Shown here: piece after piece, positions 1 to 5,584 of the stretch
Layout: every line of letters starts with the position of its first letter
How positions within the stretch are numbered: the first letter of the stretch is position 1
Assembly (NCBI GenBank): GCA_029007015.1
Contig: JAQXHB010000091.1
Location: 1 to 5,584 of the forward strand
Direction of reading: 5' to 3'
Length of the DNA stretch: 5,584 nt
Origin: Bacillota bacterium
GTDB lineage: Bacteria; Bacillota; Clostridia; Oscillospirales; Acutalibacteraceae
Program-made: the position numbers and the translations under genes
The notes under the pieces: generated by a model
Seen by the model: the letters and a program-made list of their open reading frames with translations, nothing else
What the model was told of the DNA's origin: nothing
Database searches by the model: none

Positions 1-75
1 GAATAGGGTGGTTGCGTTAAGCGTATATTACGGCTTATCGTCCCTTTGTCGGGGCGGTGGGCCGTTTTTATTTTT
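1..75 (+). promoter_or_regulatory. T-box riboswitch, 3' part (antiterminator/terminator), 5' part outside window
   Basis: This is the 3' expression platform of a tRNA-sensing T-box leader for ileS. AGGG (5-8), the bulge start TGGT (9-12) and GCG (14-16) face CGTCCCT (39-45). GCG pairs with CGT and AGGG pairs with CCCT to form the antiterminator. The same CGTCCC is instead the inner 5' arm of the terminator at 31-64, so the two folds exclude each other, as in known T-boxes. The T after TGG would pair with discriminator A of the tRNA acceptor end, which suits tRNA-Ile (known biology). Uncharged tRNA should favour read-through into ileS. Stem I with the specifier codon lies left of the window, so isoleucine specificity is inferred from the downstream gene. 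Oddity: the segment between TGG and GCG is shorter than the usual UGGNACC. Confidence 0.86.
31..75 (+). terminator. T-box intrinsic terminator upstream of ileS
   Basis: The arms 31-44 and 51-64 can pair over 14 consecutive positions, including several G-T (G-U) pairs, around a 6-nt loop at 45-50. A T-rich tract follows at 65-75 (five T, A, five T). The position, between the T-box antiterminator and the ileS ribosome-binding site, identifies it as the conditional terminator that stops transcription when charged tRNA is plentiful. Confidence 0.86.
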
Positions 76-87
76 GTAATTTTTTGT

Positions 88-93
88 AAGGAG
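88..93 (+). promoter_or_regulatory. Shine-Dalgarno sequence of the ileS leader (AAGGAG)
   Basis: AAGGAG ends 8 nt before ATG 102 and 14 nt before ATG 108. Both ATGs are in the ileS frame, but TAA (111-113) and TGA (114-116) follow at once, so translation as written gives only Met-Trp-Met. The other nearby ATGs (113, 118) are out of frame and the latter is too far from this SD. The site therefore marks where ileS initiation should be, and the broken link to the coding frame is the anomaly. Confidence 0.7.
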
Positions 94-116
94 TTGTCCA
101 CATGTGGATGTAATGA

Positions 117-3100
117 GATGGATCAACCAACCTGAATTTTGTTGAGCAGGAGAAAAAAATCGAGAAATTCTGGCGCGACGAAAAAATATTTGAAAAGAGC
201 ATCGGGTGCCGCGAAGGATGCGAGCCGTATGTCTTTTATGACGGTCCGCCGACCGCCAACGGCAAGCCGCACATCGGCCATGTGCTGACACGCGTTATCA
301 AAGATATGATACCGCGCTATCATACCATGAAGGGGCAGATGGTTCCGCGCAAAGCCGGATGGGATACTCACGGTCTGCCGGTCGAGTTGGAGGTTGAAAA
401 ACTGCTCGGCCTTGACGGCAAGGAGCAGATTGAGCAGTACGGCTTGGAGCCCTTCATAGACCACTGCAAAGAAAGCGTGTGGAAGTACAAGGGTATGTGG
501 GAGGACTTTTCCCGCACCGTCGGCTTCTGGGCCGATATGGACAATCCGTATGTCACCTATCACAACGACTTCATCGAGTCCGAGTGGTGGGCGTTAAAGC
601 AGATTTTCGAGCGCGGCCTGCTCTACAAGGGATTCAAAATTGTGCCCTACTGCCCGCGCTGCGGCACACCGCTGTCGTCGCACGAGGTGGCTCAGGGCTA
701 CAAAACGGTCAAGGAGCGTTCTGCCATTGTCCGTTTCAAGATTGTCGGTGAGGAGGGCTACTTCCTGGCGTGGACGACTACGCCGTGGACACTGCCCAGC
801 AACACCGCACTGTGCGTTCACCCGGACAAGAACTACTGCCGCGTAAAGGCCGCCGACGGCAACATCTACATTTTGGCCGAGGCGTTGCTCGACAGCGTGC
901 TGGGCTCTCTCGGCAGTGACGGACAGCCGGCGTACGAGGTGCTCGACACCTTTACCGGCAAGCAAATTGAGCACAAGCGGTATGAGCCGCTCTATCAGTG
1001 TGCCGCCGACGCCGCCGAGCGTCAGCACAAGCCGGCGCACTATGTCGCCTGCGACACCTATGTTACAATGAATGACGGCACCGGCATAGTACACCTTGCG
1101 CCGGCTTTCGGTGAGGATGACTCCAATGTCGGCCGCCGCTATGATATGCCGTTTATTCAGACGGTCGACAGCAAGGGCGATATGACGGCCGACACCCCCT
1201 TTGCGGGCAAGTTCGTCAAGGATGCCGATCCGCTGGTGCTGACCGACCTTGACAGCCGCGGACTGCTTTTCTCGGCGCCCAAGTACGAGCACGATTATCC
1301 CTTCTGCTGGCGCTGTGACACGCCGCTCATATACTACGCGCGCGAGTCGTGGTTTATCAAGATGACGGCGGTGCGAGATGATCTCATACGCAACAACAAC
1401 ACCGTCAACTGGATACCCGAAAATGTCGGCAAGGGACGCTTTGGCGACTGGCTTGAGAATGTTCAGGATTGGGGCCTCAGCCGCAACCGCTATTGGGGCA
1501 CGCCGCTCAACATTTGGCAGTGCGAGTGTGGACATCAGCACGCCATCGGCTCCATTGCCGAACTCAAGGAGATGTCCGACAACTGCCCCGATGACATCGA
1601 ACTGCACCGCCCATATATCGACGCCGTCACCATCAAATGTCCCCATTGCGGCAAGCAGATGAAGCGCGTGCCCGAGGTTATCGACTGCTGGTTTGACTCC
1701 GGCGCTATGCCGTTTGCACAGCACCATTATCCCTTTGAGAACAAGCAACTGTTTGAGTCGCAGTTCCCGGCCGACTTCATATCCGAAGCGGTCGACCAGA
1801 CGCGCGGATGGTTCTATTCGCTGATGGCTATTTCCACCCTGATTTTTAACAAAGCGCCATATAAGAATGTCATCGTTCTCGGCCATGTTCAGGACGAAAA
1901 CGGGCAGAAAATGAGCAAATCAAAGGGCAACGCGGTCGACCCGTTTGACGCCCTCGAAACCTACGGCGCCGATGCTATACGCTGGTACTTCTACACCAAT
2001 TCAGCCCCGTGGCTGCCCAATCGCTTCCACGGCAAGGCGGTAGTCGAGGGTCAGCGCAAGTTCATGGGCACGCTGTGGAACACATACGCCTTTTATGTGC
2101 TGTATGCCAATATTGATAAATTTGATGCAACCAAGTATAACTTGGCTGAGTGCAAACTGACGGTCATGGATAAATGGCTGCTCTCGCGCCTTAACTCCAC
2201 TGTCAAAGGGGTTGACAAGGCACTCGCCAATTACCAGATACCAGAGGCGGGCAGAGTGCTTCAGCGCTTTGTCGATGACATGAGCAACTGGTATGTCCGC
2301 CGCGGCCGTGAGCGCTACTGGGTGCAGGGACTGACCGACGACAAGATTGCCGCCTATGTAACCCTTTACACCGCACTTGTGACCGTTGCCAAGACAGCCG
2401 CGCCGATGATACCGTTTATGTCGGAGAGCATCTACCTTAACTTGGTGCGCAATATTGATAAATCGGCACCCGAGAGCGTGCATCTGTGTGCCTTCCCGAC
2501 GGCCGACGAGAAGTATATTGACGAGAAGTTGGAGGCCGACATGGGACGCCTGCTTGACATTGTCGTGCTCGGCCGTGCCGCCCGCAACGGCTCCAATCTC
2601 AAAAACCGTCAGCCTCTGGCGGCTATGTATGTCAAATCGGAACAGCCGCTTGAGGGCGAATATGTCGAAATCATCAAGGACGAACTCAATGTCAAGAAGG
2701 TGGAGTTTACCGACGCTGTCGATAACTTTGTCACCTATATATTCAAGCCGCAGTTAAAGACGGTCGGCCCCAAGTTCGGCAAGCAACTGGGCGAAATACG
2801 CACCGCTCTCAGCGAGATAGACGGCGCGGCCGCCAAAAGGGCCGTCGACGCCGACGGAGCGCTCACGCTCGATTTGCCGAGCGGCAGTGTCACCCTGACT
2901 GTCGATGATTTGCTCATCAGTTCAACCCAGCGCGAGGGATTCTTTGCGCTGACCGAGGGCGGCGTCACTGTAGCGCTGGATACCGTGCTGACCGACCAAC
3001 TGATTGACGAGGGCTTTGTGCGCGAACTTATCAGCAAGATACAGACCATGCGCAAGGAGGCCGGCTTCAATGTGATGGACCACATTGCGGTAACCCTCAG

Positions 3101-3257
3101 CGGCAGTGAGCGGGTTTGTGCCGTTGCTGAGGCCAAGACGGCCGACATTGTCGGCGATGTGCTGGCTGACACGCTGACGGTCGGCACTGCAACCGGCTTT
3201 GTCAAAGAGTGGGATATTAACGGCGAGAGTGTTACTCTCGGCGTTGAGAGAGTATAA
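117..3257 (+). CDS. ileS: Isoleucyl-tRNA synthetase, type 2 (clostridial/eukaryote-like); start codon unresolved
   Basis: Cytoplasmic class I synthetase that charges tRNA-Ile with isoleucine. Numbering from the first codon after the stop at 114-116, the frame encodes 1046 residues, normal for type-2 IleRS. Visible in order: DGSTNLNFVEQE N-terminus; HIGH at 52-55 within a DGPPTANGKPHIGH block; GWDTHGLPVE at 81-90; CPRCG from 179; CP1 editing domain with WTTTPWTLPSN from 219 and DGTGIVHLAPAFGEDD from 320; CPHC from 508 and CWFDSG from 524; KMSKS at 598-602; anticodon-binding domain starting near DKWLL (685); and a C-terminal domain with KPQLKTVGPKFGK near 877. These are type-2 hallmarks. The frame is open to 117, but no ATG/GTG/TTG exists before GTG 282, which lies after HIGH and would give an inactive protein. 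The true start is therefore further upstream, across tandem stops, or non-canonical (for example CTG 132). The gene is T-box controlled and leads the operon. Confidence 0.95.
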   Translation, partial: DGSTNLNFVEQEKKIEKFWRDEKIFEKSIGCREGCEPYVFYDGPPTANGKPHIGHVLTRVIKDMIPRYHTMKGQMVPRKAGWDTHGLPVELEVEKLLGLDGKEQIEQYGLEPFIDHCKESVWKYKGMWEDFSRTVGFWADMDNPYVTYHNDFIESEWWALKQIFERGLLYKGFKIVPYCPRCGTPLSSHEVAQGYKTVKERSAIVRFKIVGEEGYFLAWTTTPWTLPSNTALCVHPDKNYCRVKAADGNIYILAEALLDSVLGSLGSDGQPAYEVLDTFTGKQIEHKRYEPLYQCAADAAERQHKPAHYVACDTYVTMNDGTGIVHLAPAFGEDDSNVGRRYDMPFIQTVDSKGDMTADTPFAGKFVKDADPLVLTDLDSRGLLFSAPKYEHDYPFCWRCDTPLIYYARESWFIKMTAVRDDLIRNNNTVNWIPENVGKGRFGDWLENVQDWGLSRNRYWGTPLNIWQCECGHQHAIGSIAELKEMSDNCPDDIELHRPYIDAVTIKCPHCGKQMKRVPEVIDCWFDSGAMPFAQHHYPFENKQLFESQFPADFISEAVDQTRGWFYSLMAISTLIFNKAPYKNVIVLGHVQDENGQKMSKSKGNAVDPFDALETYGADAIRWYFYTNSAPWLPNRFHGKAVVEGQRKFMGTLWNTYAFYVLYANIDKFDATKYNLAECKLTVMDKWLLSRLNSTVKGVDKALANYQIPEAGRVLQRFVDDMSNWYVRRGRERYWVQGLTDDKIAAYVTLYTALVTVAKTAAPMIPFMSESIYLNLVRNIDKSAPESVHLCAFPTADEKYIDEKLEADMGRLLDIVVLGRAARNGSNLKNRQPLAAMYVKSEQPLEGEYVEIIKDELNVKKVEFTDAVDNFVTYIFKPQLKTVGPKFGKQLGEIRTALSEIDGAAAKRAVDADGALTLDLPSGSVTLTVDDLLISSTQREGFFALTEGGVTVALDTVLTDQLIDEGFVRELISKIQTMRKEAGFNVMDHIAVTLSGSERVCAVAEAKTADIVGDVLADTLTVGTATGFVKEWDINGESVTLGVERV

Positions 3258-3295
3258 CACATTGTGTGGCCATCGGCCGCAAAGGGGATGACGCA

Positions 3296-3589
3296 ATGAG
3301 CGAGAGTTTCACTTATATCCTGCTTTGTGCCGATGGCTCGCTTTATACCGGTTGGACAACCGATGTGCCGGCGCGTCTGGCCGCACACAACAGCGGCCGC
3401 GGTGCCAAATACACGCGCGGCCGACTGCCGGTTACACTCTATTACTGTGAGCGTCATGGCACGCGCGAGGCGGCAATGAGCCGTGAATGGCACCTAAAGC
3501 GCCTGAGCCGCGAGCAAAAACTCGGCCTGCGCGGCAGCGAGAGTGATATATCCGAGAGTTTTAAAAACGGGGTGGCAGATAATGAATAA
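3296..3589 (+). CDS. Small GIY-YIG domain protein (YhbQ/YazA, UPF0213-like)
   Basis: A 97-residue single-domain GIY-YIG nuclease-fold protein. The motif pair is present in degenerate form: YIL at 7-9 and YTG at 17-19. Conserved downstream elements are Arg27 in RLAAHN, the GAKYTRGRLPV block at 36-46, and Glu64 in the SREWHLKRL helix, which matches the metal-binding Glu of the family. The length is typical of the stand-alone UPF0213 group, whose role is not firmly settled (DNA nuclease activity is reported for some members). The ATG at 3296 is chosen because AAAGGGG (3281-3287) lies 8 nt upstream; a GTG at 3266 has no SD. The gene lies 38 nt after ileS with no terminator between, so it is probably co-transcribed. 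Its 3' end overlaps the next gene by 8 nt, which suggests translational coupling. Confidence 0.93.
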   Translation: MSESFTYILLCADGSLYTGWTTDVPARLAAHNSGRGAKYTRGRLPVTLYYCERHGTREAAMSREWHLKRLSREQKLGLRGSESDISESFKNGVADNE

Positions 3590-4088
3590 TATCGTTTTGA
3601 TTGGTATGCCCGGCTCGGGCAAGTCGACGGTCGGCGTATTGCTGGCCAAGGCACTGCTGATGGACTTTGTTGACACCGATTTGGTCATTCAGCAGCGCAC
3701 CGGCTCGGCGCTGTGCGATATAATTGCAAAAAAAGGCGTCGAATATTTCAAGCAACTTGAGTGTGACATTATCTGCGCTGTCAACTGCACAAATTCGGTC
3801 ATCGCCACGGGCGGCAGTGCCGTCTATGGCGATGAGGCCATGCGTCACCTCCGCCGTGACAGCCGCGTGGTTTATCTGAAAGTTCCGGTCGATGAACTCA
3901 GCCGCCGCATTGACAATATCAGCACCAGGGGTATCGCTATGGAGGAGGGGGTCACGCTCGGTGACCTTTACGGCGAGCGAGCGCCGCTGTACGAGCGTTA
4001 TGCCGATGTGACGGTTGATTGTGCCGGCATGACCGCCGAGCAGTGCGTCGGCGGTATCATTGCCGCGCTGGGCGGCCGGACCGAATGA
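3582..4088 (+). CDS. aroK: Shikimate kinase family protein (P-loop small-molecule kinase)
   Basis: A 168-residue P-loop kinase resembling shikimate kinase, which phosphorylates shikimate in the chorismate pathway. Walker A is GMPGSGKST at 8-16. DTD at 31-33 matches the shikimate/Mg-binding Asp pair. GG(S)AV at 76-80 matches the GGGAV loop. LID-region Arg115 and Arg132 (in ERAPLYERYAD) match the phosphate- and substrate-binding arginines. The substrate-binding Arg of the canonical FR..E element is Lys57 here (YFKQLE), and the LID is compact. I recall a clostridial subgroup annotated as shikimate kinase with similar features, so the symbol is likely but the substrate is not proven. The ATG at 3582 overlaps the GIY-YIG gene by 8 nt, with a GGGGTGG purine run just upstream; a GTG at 3543 lacks support. 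No other aro gene is present. A terminator follows. Confidence 0.84.
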   Translation: MNNIVLIGMPGSGKSTVGVLLAKALLMDFVDTDLVIQQRTGSALCDIIAKKGVEYFKQLECDIICAVNCTNSVIATGGSAVYGDEAMRHLRRDSRVVYLKVPVDELSRRIDNISTRGIAMEEGVTLGDLYGERAPLYERYADVTVDCAGMTAEQCVGGIIAALGGRTE

Positions 4089-4106
4089 GACAGAGTTGTT
4101 TATGAT

Positions 4107-4157
4107 AAAAAGCAAGCAAACCGACCTCATGTTTTGAGATCGGTTTGTTGTTTATAT
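4107..4157. terminator. Bidirectional intrinsic terminator between convergent operons
   Basis: The stem arms 4115-4129 and 4135-4149 pair with one C/A mismatch (4125/4139) and one G-T wobble, around a 5-nt loop. On the plus strand a T-rich stretch follows (about 4144-4157), serving the ileS operon. On the minus strand the A-run 4107-4111 reads as TTTTT just beyond the stem, serving the histidinol phosphatase gene. The position between the two convergent stop codons (4088 and 4179) fits a shared terminator. Confidence 0.87.
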
Positions 4158-4178
4158 TACGGCAAAATTGCGCCGCTG

Positions 4179-4955
4179 TTATTTTATCGGCTTTAACTTG
4201 AGGGTCTTGATGGGGGTGATGCCGAACCGAGCGGCGTACCGCTCGGCCGCCGCCGCAACAGCGCGGTTGCCCGCATCCTCGGGCATGTGCGCGTCACTGC
4301 CGATGATTACATCACAGCCGTACTCGGCGGCCACCGGCCAAAAGAGGTCATTTGGATAGTGGCGCCCCTCTTTGAGCCCCAGACAGTTAATTTCCAGCGG
4401 AGTGTCGGTCGCTTTGGCCGCGCTGCACAGCCGTGCGGCCTCTGACTGATAAAACCGGTCGTCTCCGCCGACATAATTGAGCACATCGGGGTGGGCGACA
4501 TACGAAAATTTGCCCGTATGCATGGCCTCGATGACCAAATCGACATACTTTGTCAGGTGAGCGGGGTTGCTGGTGGGCGCGGTCGACCAACAACCGTCCA
4601 GCTCGTTGTGTATGTGGTGTTCGCCCAGAATTATGTAGTCACATTCAAATCGGCCGATGCTTCTGAGTATATCGTCGAATATGGACGGATAGTATTCGCA
4701 CTCGTAGCCGATGAGAATTTTTATCCGGTCGCGGTATTCCTCGCGCAGTTGCACGGCCGTGCGCACATATTGCTCTACCTCATGCTCCTTCATTCGGTAG
4801 TCGGAACTGGTTCCCAAGGGGGTGAGGTCACACGGTGAATGATCGGAAAAGCCGAGGGTGGTCAGGCCGTTTTTGATGGCTGCTTCGACATATTGGCGCA
4901 TGCTTCCCGTCGCGTGCAGGCACAGCGCGGTGTGAGTGTGGTAGTTGGCAATCAT
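4179..4955 (-). CDS. hisK: Histidinol-phosphatase, PHP family (HisK/HisJ-type)
   Basis: A 258-residue PHP-domain metal-dependent phosphoesterase, probably cytoplasmic. The best assignment is histidinol phosphatase (histidinol phosphate to histidinol, histidine pathway). The expected metal ligands are visible in order: His6 and His8 (YHTHT), His14, Asp38-His39 (SDHSP), Glu85 (GYECEY), His114 (GEHH), His155 (AHPD), Asp221 and His223 (GSDAH). The LEIN..GL..G..YPND.FW segment near 187-206 and the overall length fit HisK/HisJ rather than polymerase-type PHP domains. The start is supported by AGGAG (plus-strand 4965-4969), 9 nt upstream of the ATG. A promoter-like pair lies at 5020-5048 and a terminator follows the stop. 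No other his gene is in view, so the substrate rests on family resemblance; another phosphoesterase role is possible. Confidence 0.88.
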   Translation of the reverse strand: MIANYHTHTALCLHATGSMRQYVEAAIKNGLTTLGFSDHSPCDLTPLGTSSDYRMKEHEVEQYVRTAVQLREEYRDRIKILIGYECEYYPSIFDDILRSIGRFECDYIILGEHHIHNELDGCWSTAPTSNPAHLTKYVDLVIEAMHTGKFSYVAHPDVLNYVGGDDRFYQSEAARLCSAAKATDTPLEINCLGLKEGRHYPNDLFWPVAAEYGCDVIIGSDAHMPEDAGNRAVAAAAERYAARFGITPIKTLKLKPIK

Positions 4956-5019
4956 TTGAATGAGCTCCTCGAAAAAAGATATTGAGAAATTTTGCGCTCA
5001 TAAGCGGCTTTTGCACATT

Positions 5020-5048
5020 ATTTTATCACCGCCGCGCAAGAAAATCAA
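5020..5048 (-). promoter_or_regulatory. Putative sigma-70-type promoter for the histidinol phosphatase gene
   Basis: On the minus strand, TTGATT (plus 5043-5048) and TAAAAT (plus 5020-5025) are separated by exactly 17 nt. They match the -35 and -10 consensus at 4/6 and 5/6 positions. Transcription would start near 5013, giving a 5' UTR of roughly 57 nt before the ATG at 4955. The site lies just downstream of the azlD stop, so hisK can be expressed separately from azlCD. A 7-bp inverted repeat (5032-5038 and 5056-5062) flanks the -35 element. Confidence 0.58.
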
Positions 5049-5062
5049 GTGGTCGTGCGCGG

Positions 5063-5389
5063 TTAAAACACAAACTGCAGCAACAGCATGTAGCAAACCG
5101 TTCCGGCGGCGATGGAGGCCAGCATATTACGCCGCCAAAGGTGAATGGCCACCGTAACGGCTATCGAGATAAGTTCGGGCAGACCGTGACTGCCGCCGAG
5201 GAAGGAAACATCCTTCAGGCAGTATATTACCAGCATGCCGAATATGGCCGACGGCAACGCCTTGCCCAGATACTGTATGTACTTTGGCGCCGGTCGCTTC
5301 TCTGAGAATAATATGAAGGGCAAAAAGCGCGTTGCCGCTGTGCCGAGCACGCAAATGGCTATGGTTATAATCTGTTGTGTCAGCGTCAT
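5063..5389 (-). CDS. azlD: AzlD family branched-chain amino acid transport protein
   Basis: A 108-residue membrane protein, the small subunit of the AzlCD (YgaZH-type) pair that exports branched-chain amino acids. Three or four hydrophobic segments are seen: about 5-28, 44-58, 70-85 and 89-108. Family markers include TRFLPF at 20-25, the LPSAIFGMLVIYC segment at 45-57, and the WRRNMLASIAAGT block at 85-97. The length is typical. Start: AAAGGAG (plus 5399-5405) lies 9 nt upstream of the ATG at 5389. The ATG overlaps the azlC stop as ATGA, so the two are translationally coupled. No T-tract terminator follows the stop; the transcript may run into the histidinol phosphatase gene. Confidence 0.94.
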   Translation of the reverse strand: MTLTQQIITIAICVLGTAATRFLPFILFSEKRPAPKYIQYLGKALPSAIFGMLVIYCLKDVSFLGGSHGLPELISIAVTVAIHLWRRNMLASIAAGTVCYMLLLQFVF

Positions 5390-5584
5390 GCGGCGATGCT
5401 CCTTTCAATGGGCCTGCGCAGTGCGGTCAGCGCAAGGAGCATCAAAATCATGTTGGGTATCATGAACGAACTGCTGCCGAACAGCGACAGGCACACCACC
5501 GATGTGCCGATGCCGACGACGGCTGAGATGTGTCCCTTTTCTTTGAGCCACTGTTCGAGGAAAATTACGACGAACATGGCCGTC
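5386..5584 (-). CDS. azlC: AzlC family branched-chain amino acid transport protein, C-terminal part (cut by window edge)
   Basis: The last 65 residues of the large subunit of the AzlCD exporter; the gene continues beyond the right edge. The segment TAMFVVIFLEQW, followed by a basic loop and two hydrophobic stretches (including LFGSSSFMIPNMILM), matches the C-terminal end of AzlC proteins, and the pairing with azlD directly downstream supports it. The Met at plus position 5577 is internal, since the frame is open to the edge. The stop TGA (5386-5388) overlaps the azlD start by 4 nt, and the azlD SD lies within this reading frame. Nothing can be said about its N-terminus or promoter from this window. 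Confidence 0.9.
   Translation of the reverse strand, partial: TAMFVVIFLEQWLKEKGHISAVVGIGTSVVCLSLFGSSSFMIPNMILMLLALTALRRPIERSIAA

Noticed and set aside
23..33. Shared 11-nt word TATATTACGGC near 24 and near 4153
   Set aside because: There are only two copies of a short AT-rich word, with no structural or positional logic; chance is sufficient.
111..116. Stop-codon reassignment or read-through to explain the ileS N-terminus
   Set aside because: Both TAA and TGA would need to be read as sense, but both end other genes in this window (TAA for ileS, TGA for the kinase and azlC).
130..135. Programmed -1 frameshift joining ATG 118 (Met-Asp-Gln-Pro-Thr) to the ileS frame
   Set aside because: There is no slippery heptamer or downstream stimulatory structure that I can see, and ATG 118 is about 24 nt from the SD; an indel or another start is simpler.
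594..1886. 430-codon open frame antisense to ileS
   Set aside because: It lies wholly within the well-supported ileS gene, has no SD evidence, and its protein shows no recognisable domain; long antisense frames are common in GC-rich genes.
3257..3280. Small palindromes after the ileS stop (ACACA-T-TGTGT; GGCC-ATC-GGCC) as a terminator
   Set aside because: The stems are only 4-5 bp with no T-tract, and the next gene follows at once; they are not a credible terminator.
2735..3493. 252-codon minus-strand frame across the ileS end and the GIY-YIG gene
   Set aside because: It covers two confident plus-strand genes, its composition is low-complexity Ser/Thr/Val-rich as expected of a shadow frame, and no motif is visible.
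4491..4838. 115-codon plus-strand frame within the histidinol phosphatase gene
   Set aside because: It is antisense to a gene with a full set of PHP metal ligands and shows no independent evidence.
5032..5062. CCGCGCA/TGCGCGG hairpin as a terminator of azlCD
   Set aside because: On the minus strand the stem is followed by an A-rich, not T-rich, stretch, and the loop is long (17 nt).

Overview
The window looks like a chromosomal housekeeping segment from a fairly GC-rich gut-type Clostridia member (Firmicutes/Bacillota), possibly an Oscillospirales-like lineage. This rests on a T-box leader before ileS, a clostridial type-2 isoleucyl-tRNA synthetase, strong purine-rich Shine-Dalgarno (SD) sites, and a PHP-family histidinol phosphatase next to azlCD. 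The taxonomic placement is inference from gene type and style, not from a marker search.

Layout. Positions 1-75 are the 3' end of a T-box riboswitch: the antiterminator bulge, then an intrinsic terminator. It precedes a rightward operon: ileS (reading frame about 117-3257), a small GIY-YIG domain protein (3296-3589), and a shikimate-kinase-family protein (3582-4088, overlapping its neighbour by 8 nt). A strong hairpin at 4115-4149, with T-tracts in both directions, separates this operon from a leftward group. Read on the minus strand, the leftward group is azlC (cut by the right edge), azlD (ATGA overlap), and then a PHP histidinol phosphatase gene that has its own apparent promoter at 5020-5048.

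How the parts relate. The rightward operon is headed by tRNA-charging-controlled ileS, so the GIY-YIG and kinase genes are probably co-transcribed under isoleucine-tRNA control. The leftward genes concern branched-chain amino acid export (AzlCD) and histidine biosynthesis. No mobile element, CRISPR array, tRNA/rRNA gene or phage gene is visible, and I see no convincing new multi-gene system.

The main anomaly is at the ileS 5' end. The conserved reading frame runs upstream through the HIGH motif to about position 117. It then meets tandem stops (TAA TGA, 111-116) that separate it from two in-frame ATGs (102, 108) sitting behind a good SD. No ATG, GTG or TTG start exists between the stops and the HIGH motif. 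This needs either an indel or sequence error, or an unusual start. Secondary points of interest are a shortened T-box bulge, a shikimate-kinase-like protein with Lys in place of a key Arg, and a type-2 IleRS, a class associated with low mupirocin sensitivity.
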